From: an uncultured Collinsella sp.
GTDB taxonomy: Bacteria > Actinomycetota > Coriobacteriia > Coriobacteriales > Coriobacteriaceae
Assembly (NCBI GenBank): GCA_905208975.1
Contig: CAJLRE010000022.1
Location: 1 to 26,476, forward strand
Direction of reading: 5' to 3'
Length of the DNA stretch: 26,476 nt
This document shows positions 1-6,944 of this stretch, in pieces; within the stretch, counting starts at the first letter, position 1, and each line of letters starts with the position of its first letter. The notes beneath the pieces are model-generated. The model was not told the DNA's origin, ran no database searches, and saw nothing but the letters and a program-made list of their open reading frames with translations. The position numbers and the translations under genes were made by a program.

Positions 1-306
1 GGCAAAGGTCATCTCGTCACGGCTCGGCTTGGGCTCGACGGACTTGGAACGAGCGGCCTTTTTAGGCTGAGGTTTGGGCGCGGCAGGTGCAGGCTTCGCG
101 GCAGCGGGCTTGGGCGCGGGCGCCGGTGCGGGTGCGGCGTTCGCGGCGACCTCCTCGGCCTTCGCACGCTCGGCACGCAGGGCAGCCAGCTCCTCACGCT
201 CGCGACGGGCCTCTTCCCGAGCCTCGCGGCGTGCCTTCTCAGCGCGGAGCTCTTCCAACTCAGCGCGCTCCTCGTCGGACAATGGTTGGGACTCAAGCTC
301 GGCCAT
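1..306 (-). CDS. Unknown protein, N-terminal part only (runs off the left edge)
   Basis: The reading frame is open from an ATG at 306-304 to the window edge, giving the first 102 residues. An SD-like GAAAGGG lies about 6 nt upstream of the ATG, which fixes the start. Residues 1-57 are very rich in Glu, Arg and Ala (MAELESQPLSDEERAELEEL and onwards) with a heptad-like pattern, so a charged helix or coiled coil is likely. Residues 58-85 are an Ala/Pro/Lys linker, followed by a Lys/Arg-rich stretch. Such a layout is common for cytoplasmic tails of membrane proteins or for scaffold-type proteins, but nothing visible identifies the family. The gene lies downstream of the tRNA-Ala terminator on the same strand and probably has its own promoter. 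The C-terminal function cannot be judged from this window. Confidence 0.75.
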   Translation of the reverse strand, partial: MAELESQPLSDEERAELEELRAEKARREAREEARREREELAALRAERAKAEEVAANAAPAPAPAPKPAAAKPAPAAPKPQPKKAARSKSVEPKPSRDEMTFA

Positions 307-324
307 GGTACAGCCCTTTCTTTT

Positions 325-357
325 AAAAAAAGCCGCCGACACAATGTCAGCGGCTTA
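325..357 (-). terminator. Intrinsic terminator after tRNA-Ala
   Basis: On the minus strand AAGCCGC (356-350) pairs with GCGGCTT (336-330). The stem continues through GACA/TGTC around a 3-nt loop, with one mismatch, and is followed by a run of seven T. It lies 14 nt downstream of the tRNA 3' end and upstream of the next minus-strand start codon. Confidence 0.8.
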
Positions 358-370
358 TCAAATCCAAGGG

Positions 371-443
371 TGGAGACGAAGGGAGTCGAACCCTCGGCCT
401 CTGCCATGCGACGGCAGCGCTCTCCCAACTGAGCTACGTCCCC
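371..443 (-). tRNA. tRNA-Ala (anticodon CGC)
   Basis: The 73 nt fold into a complete cloverleaf read on the minus strand. The acceptor stem is GGGGACG/CGTCTCC, the D arm starts GCTCAGTTGGGAGAGC, the anticodon stem is CTGCC/GGCAG with loop GTCGCAT (anticodon CGC, codon GCG), and the T arm is GAGGG-TTCGACT-CCCTT. The discriminator is A73. Position 3 is G and position 70 is T, so the G3-U70 pair that is the main alanine identity element is present. The 3' CCA is not encoded (the genome reads CCC after A73), so it must be added after transcription. Confidence 0.95.
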
Positions 444-495
444 AGGACAAATCGATATTTTACCTACGGCTCGCCAACTGTCAACGCCCAATAAC

Positions 496-526
496 CAGTC
501 TTTTTGGGGCGGGGCTATTTTAGCTA
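496..526 (+). repeat. Dispersed GGGGCGGGGC intergenic repeat, degenerate copy
   Basis: This stretch (CAGTCTTTTTGGGGCGGGGC, then TATTTTAGCTA) matches the left arm of the inverted repeat at 556-586 with a few differences. It lies upstream of the minus-strand tRNA-Ala and about 60 nt from that larger element, so it is probably a third, decayed copy of the same unit. Confidence 0.6.
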
Positions 527-555
527 CTTTCAGATGCCGGCTCGACCCCTGCCGA

Positions 556-663
556 GAGTAGTCTTTTTGGGACGGGGCTTTTTAGCTGCCCCTGCCGTTA
601 ATCGGCCAAAACGTGTGCGCTCTCTGCTGGGGCTAAAAAAGCCCCGTCCCAAAAAGACTACTC
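556..663. repeat. 108-bp element with 31/32-bp terminal inverted repeats
   Basis: The left arm (556-586) starts GAGTAGTCTTTTTGGGACGG. The right arm (632-663) is its reverse complement, with a single length difference in an A/T run. The 45-bp centre is unrelated. Inside the right half, GGGGCT (629-634) and AGCCCC (640-645) form a small hairpin. The element ends 7 nt after the stop codon of the minus-strand radical SAM gene, so its right arm would be the first sequence in that mRNA's 3' end and could act as a terminator. No target-site duplication is evident. It could be a MITE-like element or a pair of REP-like units in head-to-head array. Confidence 0.75.
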
Positions 664-670
664 AGCAGAG

Positions 671-1609
671 CTACTTTGCGCTGGTAAGAACACCGGTGGT
701 GTCAAACGCCGGGGTAAAGCTCTCGTCTACCGCGCCGCCCTCTTGCCAAAACATCGTCGTAAAGCCCAGGTCGTCGGCATGGTCGAGCACCTGCTCATAC
801 TCCTCGCGCGTCACGGCGCGCGCCAGGTCGCCGCCTTGTTCGCGCATGAGTGCATTGGGCGTGTACTGGTTCATGACCGAGATCGGCACGTCGCCCACCG
901 TCTGCCACACCAGGTCCAGCACGCGGCACGAATCGTCCGCATGCCCCGGCAGCACCAGGTGGCGCACGATGATACCGCGCTTCATGAGCCCGTCCTCGTC
1001 CACCAGCTCTCCCCCGCGGCGCTCGATCTCGCACGCCATCTGTGCCAGGCCCGACACGGCCACGCGCGGGTAATCCTTAATATGAGAAAGCGACTGCGCA
1101 AGCCCGGCATCGGCATATTTAAAGTCGGTGAGCCACACATCGACCAGGTCACCCAGGGCAGCTACGGCACTCGCCCGCTCATAGCCGCTCGTGTTGTAAA
1201 CGATCGGGATGTCCAGCCCGCGCTCCCTCGCTGCGGCAATCGCGGCCGGCAGCAGGTGAGCATAATGCGTCGCAGTCACCAGGTTGATGTTGTTGGCTCC
1301 CTGGTCCTGCAGTTCCAGCATAATCTCGACCAGACGCTCAGGCGAAATCTCAAGGCCAAAATTGCCGGTCGAGATCTCGTGGTTCTGGCAGTAGATACAT
1401 TTAAGCGAGCAGCCGCTAAAGAAGATCGTGCCCGAACCGGCCTCGCCCGAGATAGGCGGCTCCTCCCACATATGAAGCGCCGCGCGGGCCACCTTGAGCG
1501 TGTCGTCGGCACCGCATACGCCGTGCGCACCCTCGTCGCGCACCGCACCGCAACGGCGCGGACACAAATGGCAGGCGGGCGAAAAAAGTTCGGTCAACGA
1601 CGTCGGCAT
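671..1609 (-). CDS. Radical SAM protein, PflX-like (COG1313)
   Basis: The protein has 312 residues and looks like a cytoplasmic iron-sulphur protein. The N-terminus carries CHLCPRRC (residues 13-20) and a further Cys at 32, as in the PflX group of pyruvate formate-lyase activase-like proteins. The radical SAM cluster motif CSLKCIYC (Cys 67, 71 and 74) follows, with GCSLKCIYCQNHEIS typical of activases. Radical SAM enzymes cleave S-adenosylmethionine to a 5'-deoxyadenosyl radical; the substrate of the PflX group is not established. The frame could be extended to a TTG at 1624, but GGAG lies 9 nt before the ATG at 1609, so I prefer that start. No glycyl-radical enzyme gene is adjacent. The gene is single and is followed directly by the inverted-repeat element at 556-663. 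Confidence 0.88.
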   Translation of the reverse strand: MPTSLTELFSPACHLCPRRCGAVRDEGAHGVCGADDTLKVARAALHMWEEPPISGEAGSGTIFFSGCSLKCIYCQNHEISTGNFGLEISPERLVEIMLELQDQGANNINLVTATHYAHLLPAAIAAARERGLDIPIVYNTSGYERASAVAALGDLVDVWLTDFKYADAGLAQSLSHIKDYPRVAVSGLAQMACEIERRGGELVDEDGLMKRGIIVRHLVLPGHADDSCRVLDLVWQTVGDVPISVMNQYTPNALMREQGGDLARAVTREEYEQVLDHADDLGFTTMFWQEGGAVDESFTPAFDTTGVLTSAK

Positions 1610-1754
1610 AAAAACATGCTCCAAAACAACGATTCAGCAGCTCAAACGTAAAGGGCCAGGCCGCGTAGACGGCTCGAGCCCCAAGGCGCCGTAATCGTCC
1701 GACACGATTTTTGTAATGTCAAGACTGGAATCGATAAAGTGCCGCTTTATGATG

Positions 1755-1905
1755 TAGGTATTCCGCCCCCCGCGGAGCAACTGGGTGAACCGTCGCGTTT
1801 ATTTAGGGAGCCCACACAGTCGTACCTAGTACAGGTATCCTTCGTTGTTAAGGACGCTGGAACAGTCGATGAGGGCACCCACCTGTTTTAGGTGGGTTCA
1901 TTTTC
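1755..1905 (+). ncRNA. Probable structured small RNA, 6S-like
   Basis: The gap between two genes holds no credible ORF but contains clear RNA-like structure that ends in a strong intrinsic terminator. A TATGAT box (1749-1754) suits a -10 element, which would put the 5' end near 1760. Inside are TGGGT (1782-1786) pairing with GCCCA, the hairpin ACCT-AGTAC-AGGT, and CCTT-CGTTGTT-AAGG. The last section, GGGCACCCACCT followed by AGGTGGGTTCA, resembles the 3' end of 6S RNAs as I remember them. 6S RNA binds housekeeping RNA polymerase in stationary phase. I cannot confirm the family by eye; both the 5' end and the identity are inference. Confidence 0.4.
1877..1904 (+). terminator. Intrinsic terminator of the 6S-like RNA
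   Basis: ACCCACCT (1877-1884) pairs perfectly with AGGTGGGT (1890-1897) around a 5-nt GTTTT loop, followed by TCATTTT. The stem is 8 bp. No plus-strand gene ends nearby, which supports an independent short transcript upstream. Confidence 0.75.
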
Positions 1906-2135
1906 GTAACGTGGGGGGTGGTTTTCTTTTGCCGAAAATCACCATCACGGTCCATATGGATCCCCGTCGGCATCCCGATAAGCCATCGACAACATCCCAA
2001 TATCTGGTAAGCGCGTGATTATCGCTGCGTGCAATTACATGCACCCCCCTTGGTCGAGTATTATGGTTCGGCTATGCCCTTTGCGCATGGCGTTCTTCTG
2101 ACCTTTTCCTTCGACGCTTGGCGGTTTTTAGATTC

Positions 2136-3335
2136 ATGGCTTCATCCCCGAGCTACATACCGTACCTATGCGTGGCAGCGGCGGCCTTTATCACGACCTT
2201 CCTCATTGTGCCCCTGGTCAAGCGCTTGGCAATTAAGCTCGACGCCGTCGACTATCCTTCCAAGCGCCGCATCAACACCAAGCCCATCCCGCGTTTGGGC
2301 GGAACGGCGGTGTTTTTGGGCCTGGTCGTTGCCTGCATTGTGCAAATCCTAGGCACCTGGCACCTAGGCTGGCCACCCGTCCTGGTGCCGCACCCGCGCC
2401 TTCACATTAGCTATCCCATGCTGGCGCTCTCCTTTACCGTCATCTTTGCGACCGGCGCTATCGATGACGTCTTCCAACTCAAGCCCAAGCAAAAGCTGGC
2501 CGGGCAGGTCCTCGCCGCGCTCATCGCCTGTATCGGCGGCCTGCGGATCGGCGTCATCGTCAACCCGTTTGCCCCCGGCGAAATCATGCTCGGGTGGCTC
2601 GCCTACCCCATCACCGTAATCTATCTGGTGGCATTCACCAACATCATTAACCTCATCGACGGCCTCGACGGCTTGGCCACGGGCATCTGCGGCATCGCCT
2701 CGTTCACCATGTTTTCGATGGCCGTTCTCTCGGGCCGCATCGACGCCGCCGCGCTCTCCATTGCGCTCTTTGGCGCCTGCCTGGCCTTTTTGCGCTACAA
2801 CTTCAACCCCGCAAGCATCTTCTTGGGCGACTCGGGGTCGCTGCTTCTGGGCTTTGCACTGGGCTCCATCTCGCTGCTCAACGTGAGCCGCACCGCCGCG
2901 CTCACCTCGCTTATCATCCCGCTCATCGTTGCCGGCGTGCCCATCATCGACACGTTTAGCGCCATCGTGCGCCGCAGGCGCGCCCACATTAGCATTGGGC
3001 AGGCCGACAAGGGCCACATCCACCACCGCCTAATCCAAGAAGGCTACAACCAAAAACAGGCCGTGCTGCTCATCTATGCCTGGTGCATCATGCTTTCGGC
3101 CGGCGCCGCCGCGATTAACCAGGTCGAAGTGCCCATGCGTGTGCTCATCTTTACCGTGCTCGCCATTGGCTCGGCGGCCTTCGCCAAGCACCTGCACCTG
3201 TTTGAACCCGTGCTACGCCACCATTACAACAAGCGCACGCACGAGGACGAGCTCGTCACCCCCGACGACCCCGCCTTTAAGCAGGAGGAGCAGGCAGCCG
3301 AGGAGCGCAAAGAAGAGCGCCACCACAAGCTCTAG
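2136..3335 (+). CDS. Undecaprenyl-phosphate sugar-1-phosphate transferase, WecA/TagO family
   Basis: This is a polytopic membrane enzyme of 399 residues that would move a UDP-activated N-acetylhexosamine-1-phosphate (usually GlcNAc) onto undecaprenyl phosphate. That is the first step of wall teichoic acid, O-antigen or other cell-envelope glycan synthesis. Family motifs are present in order: RLGG (53-56), the Asp pair in GAIDD (107-111), NLIDGLDG (172-179), FLGDSGS (229-235) and HIHHRL (294-299). The HIHH motif separates WecA/TagO from MraY. About ten hydrophobic segments are visible, and the C-terminal tail is charged. A TTG at 2118 would add six residues, but neither start has a clear SD; I chose the ATG at 2136. 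trpS follows 169 nt downstream with no obvious terminator between them. Confidence 0.9.
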   Translation: MASSPSYIPYLCVAAAAFITTFLIVPLVKRLAIKLDAVDYPSKRRINTKPIPRLGGTAVFLGLVVACIVQILGTWHLGWPPVLVPHPRLHISYPMLALSFTVIFATGAIDDVFQLKPKQKLAGQVLAALIACIGGLRIGVIVNPFAPGEIMLGWLAYPITVIYLVAFTNIINLIDGLDGLATGICGIASFTMFSMAVLSGRIDAAALSIALFGACLAFLRYNFNPASIFLGDSGSLLLGFALGSISLLNVSRTAALTSLIIPLIVAGVPIIDTFSAIVRRRRAHISIGQADKGHIHHRLIQEGYNQKQAVLLIYAWCIMLSAGAAAINQVEVPMRVLIFTVLAIGSAAFAKHLHLFEPVLRHHYNKRTHEDELVTPDDPAFKQEEQAAEERKEERHHKL

Positions 3336-3504
3336 GGCAAGCTGCCGAGGATGTGCCAAGGCACCGTTGGCCAAGCGCGGCCGCGCCGCGCCCATCGCAC
3401 AAGCCGCACCACGCGCGTCCCTCTCCCGCCCTCGCCTACTTACGCACCGCCCCTCCAATAAACGCGTTATCATCTTGACCCATGAACATACGTTAGGAGC
3501 AATC

Positions 3505-4554
3505 ATGCCAAACGAGAACAGCTACGAAGTCGCGCTGCAAAAGAGCAACGCCATTCGCGAGGGCCTGACCAAGACGCCCGAGAAGTTCACCATGCTCACC
3601 GGCGACCGCCCCACCGGCCGTCTGCACCTGGGCCACTACTTCGGTACCCTCAAGGGCCGTGTTGAGCTGCAGAACATGGGCGCCAAGACCAACGTGCTCA
3701 TCGCCGACTACCAGGTCATCACTGACCGCGACACGACCGAGCACATCCAGGACAACGTGTACAACATGGTCATGGACTACCTTGCCTGCGGCATCGATCC
3801 CGACAAGACCATGATCTACGCGCACTCCGCCGTGCCCGCCGCCAACCAGCTCATGCTGCCGTTCCTGTCGCTGGTCTCCGAGGCCGAGCTGGCGCGCAAC
3901 CCCACCGTCAAGGCCGAGATGGAGGCCTCGGGCCACGAGCTCACCGGCCTTCTGCTCACCTACCCGGTGCATCAGGCCTGCGACATCCTGTTCTGCAAGG
4001 GCAACGTCGTGCCCGTCGGCCGCGACCAGCTGCCGCACATCGAGCTCACCCGCACCATCGCCCGCCGCTTTAACAACCGCTACGGCAAGGTGTTCCCCGA
4101 GGTCGACGCGCTGCTGTCCGAGACCCCGCTGCTGCCGGGCCTGGACGGTCGCAAGATGAGCAAGAGCTACGGCAACGCCATCAACATCTCGATGACCGCC
4201 GAGGAAACGGCCAAACGCATCAAGAAGAGCCAGACCGACTCCGAGCGCATGATCACGTTCGATCCCGAGAACCGCCCCGGAGTGTCTGGCCTGCTTTCAA
4301 CAGCCGCCATCTGCACCGGCCGTTCCGAAGTCGAGATTGCCGAGGAGATTGGCATGGGCGGCTCCGGCCAGCTCAAGAAGTACGTGACCGAGGCCGTCAA
4401 CAAGTACTTCGCACCTATCCGCGAGCGTCGCCAGCGCTACGAGAACGATCTGGACTATGTGAAGGACGTCCTGCATGAGGGCAACCGTCGCGCCAATGAG
4501 ATCGCCGAGCAGACCCTGGCCGAGGTTCAGGACGCCATGGGCATGGTGTACTAG
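3505..4554 (+). CDS. trpS: Tryptophan-tRNA ligase
   Basis: This is a class I aminoacyl-tRNA synthetase of 349 residues that charges tRNA-Trp in the cytoplasm. The HIGH-type signature appears as PTGRLHLGHYFG (residues 36-47) and the KMSKS loop as GRKMSKSYGN (215-224). The length fits bacterial TrpS (about 330-350). The ATG at 3505 is preceded by TTAGGAGC with 4-5 nt spacing. A longer open frame upstream runs through the tail of the preceding gene in another frame and is not credible. There is no T-box leader (no AGGGTGGNACCGCG element) in the 169-nt upstream gap, so tryptophan-dependent attenuation is not visible. The gene ends in a strong terminator at 4590-4617. Confidence 0.97.
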   Translation: MPNENSYEVALQKSNAIREGLTKTPEKFTMLTGDRPTGRLHLGHYFGTLKGRVELQNMGAKTNVLIADYQVITDRDTTEHIQDNVYNMVMDYLACGIDPDKTMIYAHSAVPAANQLMLPFLSLVSEAELARNPTVKAEMEASGHELTGLLLTYPVHQACDILFCKGNVVPVGRDQLPHIELTRTIARRFNNRYGKVFPEVDALLSETPLLPGLDGRKMSKSYGNAINISMTAEETAKRIKKSQTDSERMITFDPENRPGVSGLLSTAAICTGRSEVEIAEEIGMGGSGQLKKYVTEAVNKYFAPIRERRQRYENDLDYVKDVLHEGNRRANEIAEQTLAEVQDAMGMVY

Positions 4555-4589
4555 ACCGATTTGCTGGCTTGAGCTTTCGATTGCTTTAG

Positions 4590-4617
4590 GGCGGGCGCTA
4601 CGGCGTCCGCCTTTTTT
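4590..4617 (+). terminator. Intrinsic terminator of trpS
   Basis: GGCGGGCGC (4590-4598) pairs with GCGTCCGCC (4603-4611), with one G-T pair and a TACG loop. Six T follow at 4612-4617. It begins 35 nt after the trpS stop codon. Confidence 0.92.
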
Positions 4618-4664
4618 GGAGCCGGACCGCTTCAGCTCCATCCATCACACTCTCCCGACAAACA

Positions 4665-4706
4665 GGAACAGGCCCGCCGGCAGTTAGCTGCCAGCGGGCC
4701 TGTTCC
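4665..4706. other. Long two-part hairpin in the trpS/MGMT gap
   Basis: GGAACAGGCCCGC (4665-4677) pairs perfectly with GCGGGCCTGTTCC (4694-4706), and inside it GGCAG pairs with CTGCC around TTAG. There is no clean T-run on either strand (the minus strand continues CTGTTTGT), so it is a weak terminator at best. The rest of the gap between trpS (4554) and the MGMT-family gene (4948) holds the trpS terminator, a second smaller hairpin (GCAGGC/GCCTGC at 4762-4789) and the repeat at 4891-4931. I recognise no known RNA family. Confidence 0.7.
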
Positions 4707-4890
4707 CGAAGTACACCGTTGAATCGCACAGAGGGGAGGGATGCGAATCAAACTCAACAGGGCAGGCTTTTTCATCGCCTATTGCCTGCTCCGTTGCTGA
4801 AACCAATATAGTTCACCGTGGCTTACTTTCTAGCGTCAAACTACCCCAACACACCTTCTCCATAAGTTAGCCCAGGTAAACCTGCAACGG

Positions 4891-4931
4891 AAAGCCACCA
4901 CAAAGGGGACAGGCACCTTTGTGGTGGCTTT
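4891..4931. repeat. 3'-end hairpin repeat, copy 1
   Basis: A perfect 16-bp stem (4891-4906 with 4916-4931) has the core CCACAAAGG/CCTTTGTGG and the 9-nt loop GGACAGGCA. It lies 16 nt after the stop codon of the minus-strand MGMT-family gene. The outer stem reads GCCACC/GGTGGC. Confidence 0.9.
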
Positions 4932-4947
4932 GACCACGGCAGAGCTG

Positions 4948-5268
4948 TTAGAGTCCAGCAGGCCAACGACAGGCGGCCAGATCAACATGCATGGGATCGG
5001 CAAACGTCACGCCCTCCCCCATTAAGAGCTCGCGCTGAGCATCGGGGCCGCCAAAGGCAAAGCCCTCACAGATACGGCCGTCGGCAAACACCACGCGATG
5101 ACAGGGAATTTGGCCAGGGCGCGGATTACTATGAAGGGCATACCCCACGTACCGCGCACTTCGTGGACGACCGGCAAGCAGTGCCACCTGACCATACGTG
5201 GCGACCATCCCCTCGGGGATCTGCTCGACCACCCCGTACACCCGATCAAAAAAGCCCTCAGACGCCAT
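4948..5268 (-). CDS. Short MGMT-family alkyltransferase (Ada/Ogt C-domain only)
   Basis: The 106-residue protein corresponds to the C-terminal DNA-binding and active-site domain of O6-alkylguanine-DNA alkyltransferases. It lacks the usual N-terminal domain. The motif IPCHRV (residues 54-59) keeps the acceptor Cys56, unlike ATL proteins where it is Trp. The helix-turn-helix region (IPEGMVATYGQVALLAGRP) and the RY Arg-finger region (SARYVGYAL) are also conserved. It may repair or flag O6-alkylated guanine. A GGGAG lies 6 nt before the ATG at 5268. A longer frame up to 5322 would start inside the hairpin repeat at 5295-5339 and is rejected. Length fits the YbaZ/Atl1-like group (about 100-130 residues). 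Confidence 0.88.
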   Translation of the reverse strand: MASEGFFDRVYGVVEQIPEGMVATYGQVALLAGRPRSARYVGYALHSNPRPGQIPCHRVVFADGRICEGFAFGGPDAQRELLMGEGVTFADPMHVDLAACRWPAGL

Positions 5269-5294
5269 TGCTCGCTCCCTTCCACCCGGAAAAG

Positions 5295-5339
5295 CATAAA
5301 CCATCACAAAGGGGACAGGCACCTTTGTGATGGTTTATG
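5295..5339. repeat. 3'-end hairpin repeat, copy 2
   Basis: A perfect 18-bp stem (5295-5312 with 5322-5339) carries the same GGACAGGCA loop as copy 1. The outer stem reads CATAAACCATC/GATGGTTTATG, so relative to copy 1 both strands changed and pairing was kept. It lies 9 nt after the stop of the minus-strand degV gene and 26 nt upstream of the MGMT-family start codon, so it could also sit in that gene's leader. Confidence 0.92.
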
Positions 5340-5348
5340 GCAGGTCGG

Positions 5349-6203
5349 TTAGTTGGCGGGCTGGAAGAAGGCTACTGCCACGGCGCCGGGGCCAACGTGG
5401 GTTCCGATGGTGGCGCCGATGGTGTGAACGGGCAGTTCGCCCTCGGTGTGACCAGCCCACAGTGCCGCGCTGTCCTCGATATACTTCTTGAGCACCGCAT
5501 CCGAAAGACCCGTATAGCCGAGCGCCAGCGGCATGGAAAAGTCGATGCCGCCCGCCTTTTCGACCTTTTGGTTCAGCAGGTTGCGGCCGTTCTTGGAACC
5601 GCGCGCCTTGCCCAGCTGCACGATCAGACCGTCCTCGACAGCCACCACGGGCTTCACGTTGAGCAGCGTGCCCACGGCGCCGGCCGCAGCAGACAGACGA
5701 CCGCCGCGCACCAGGTACTCCAGCGTCTCGAGCAGGCCGATAACCACCACACGGTCGCGCACGGCCTCGACAGCCGCCGCGATCTGAGATGCACTGCGGC
5801 CCTCGTCCACCAAGCGCAGCGCATACTCGACCAGGACGCGCTCGCCCAGGGTGACGTTGTTGCTGTCTACCACGAACACGTCGCCACCTGGCGCCTCGGC
5901 AAGTGCGGTACGGGCACTCTGATTGGTGCCTGATAGCTTAGCGCCCACGGTAATAATCACAGCCTCGTCGCCGGCCTCACGTGCTTCGGCAATCGCCTGC
6001 GAAAACGCGTACGGGTTGACCTGGCCGGTCTTGGGCAGCTCGTCGCGCTCCACAAGCATCTCGTAAAAGCGCTGGTGATCGATGTCGACGCCATCCATAT
6101 ACACATCGGTGCCAAAGGTGACGGACAGCGGCAAAACGTCCAGTGCCGGGTGCTCGGCCGGCGACATATCGCTTGCGGAATCGGTAATAATGCGGACGGA
6201 CAT
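5349..6203 (-). CDS. DegV family fatty-acid-binding protein
   Basis: DegV/FakB proteins bind a single fatty acid and present it to the kinase FakA for phosphorylation, feeding exogenous fatty acids into lipid synthesis. The 284-residue length matches the family. Typical features are the start VRIITDSASDMSP (residues 3-15), the middle section LPKTGQVNPYAF, the ligand-contacting KLSGTNQSA, the LETLEYLVRGGRLS helix and the C-terminal IGATIGTHVGPGAVAVAF. The ATG at 6203 has AAAGGA 6 nt upstream. A MarR-type regulator gene lies 119 nt upstream on the same strand and could be its regulator, as FabT-type MarR proteins control fatty-acid genes in Firmicutes; this link is inference. No fakA is in the window. 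Confidence 0.93.
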   Translation of the reverse strand: MSVRIITDSASDMSPAEHPALDVLPLSVTFGTDVYMDGVDIDHQRFYEMLVERDELPKTGQVNPYAFSQAIAEAREAGDEAVIITVGAKLSGTNQSARTALAEAPGGDVFVVDSNNVTLGERVLVEYALRLVDEGRSASQIAAAVEAVRDRVVVIGLLETLEYLVRGGRLSAAAGAVGTLLNVKPVVAVEDGLIVQLGKARGSKNGRNLLNQKVEKAGGIDFSMPLALGYTGLSDAVLKKYIEDSAALWAGHTEGELPVHTIGATIGTHVGPGAVAVAFFQPAN

Positions 6204-6322
6204 AGCGAATCCTTTCTTGCGCAGGTCCCGCGCAGGGAATTTTGACAGCAATGTCCCGGCACGGCGTACGCGCTCAAACGGGACGATGCAGTTCTTGGCT
6301 GAAAGCTAGCGCCAGCGCGGCT

Positions 6323-6772
6323 CTAGATCTCGCGCAGGGTGTTGAGGATCGTGCGCAGCGATGCATACATCTGCTCGCGCTGCTCCACGCCCATGGCCTT
6401 GCCGGTGGTATCGAGCACCTCGCGAATGATGCGATCGGCCTCGCTCATGCTCTCGCCGCCCAGGGCAGTCAGGCGCACCGGAGCACGATACTTGACGGCC
6501 GCATCACCCGAGTCGTCAACCTCGACGTAGCCGCCCTCCTCCAGATGTGCCAGTGTGCGCGAAACGGCGGCACGGGTAACGCCGGCCATGCGGGCGAGGT
6601 CGGCGCCAGTCAGGCCGTCCTTGCTGCGCTCAAGATAGTACAGGCACATAACGTCGGAGCCCTTGAGGCCCAGCCTTGCGCCTTCGGACGTCTTGATACG
6701 CTGAATCTCCTTGTAGAGGCCGCTGATCAGTCCGACAAAGTCCTCAAAACGTGTCTCGTCGTTCTGCTGCAT
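6323..6772 (-). CDS. MarR family transcriptional regulator
   Basis: The 149-residue protein has the MarR winged helix-turn-helix layout: N-terminal dimerisation helices (1-35), then SDVMCLYYLERSKDGLTGADLARMAGVTRAAVSRTLAHLEEGG (about 39-81) with the recognition helix at TRAAVSRTLAHL. A wing with VDDSGDAAVKYRAPVRLTALG and a C-terminal helix follow. The start ATG at 6772 follows AAAGGCGG with about 7 nt spacing. It is the first gene before degV on the same strand. The ligand is unknown. Just upstream (6789-6815) the DNA is AT-richer and contains the partly symmetrical TTAGCATCATGTAA (minus strand), which could be an autoregulatory site, but the symmetry is weak. Confidence 0.9.
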   Translation of the reverse strand: MQQNDETRFEDFVGLISGLYKEIQRIKTSEGARLGLKGSDVMCLYYLERSKDGLTGADLARMAGVTRAAVSRTLAHLEEGGYVEVDDSGDAAVKYRAPVRLTALGGESMSEADRIIREVLDTTGKAMGVEQREQMYASLRTILNTLREI

Positions 6773-6876
6773 GGTGACGACCGCCTTTCGCTTACATGAT
6801 GCTAACGGGTAAACATCTTAGCCGCACAAGGCAACACCCGTACCCAAATATCCCATTTGTTAACCCATCAACATAA

Positions 6877-6915
6877 AAACCACCACAAAGGGGACAGGCA
6901 CCTTTGTGGTGGTTT
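6877..6915. repeat. 3'-end hairpin repeat, copy 3
   Basis: A perfect 15-bp stem (6877-6891 with 6901-6915) encloses loop GGACAGGCA. The outer stem is ACCACC/GGTGGT. It lies 29 nt after the stop of the minus-strand B3/B4 gene. Read on that strand the stem is followed by TTTTT, so this copy could work as an intrinsic terminator. Confidence 0.92.
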
Positions 6916-6944
6916 GGGGCATCGAGTTTGATCCGCAGACTTCG

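Noticed and set aside
743..1651. Long plus-strand frame of 302 codons opposite the radical SAM gene
   Set aside because: It is a shadow of the minus-strand gene, lacks any motif, and has no SD. High-GC coding often leaves such open frames.
3340..3504. T-box or tryptophan leader before trpS
   Set aside because: No T-box conserved bulge, no terminator hairpin and no Trp-rich leader peptide are visible in the 169-nt gap.
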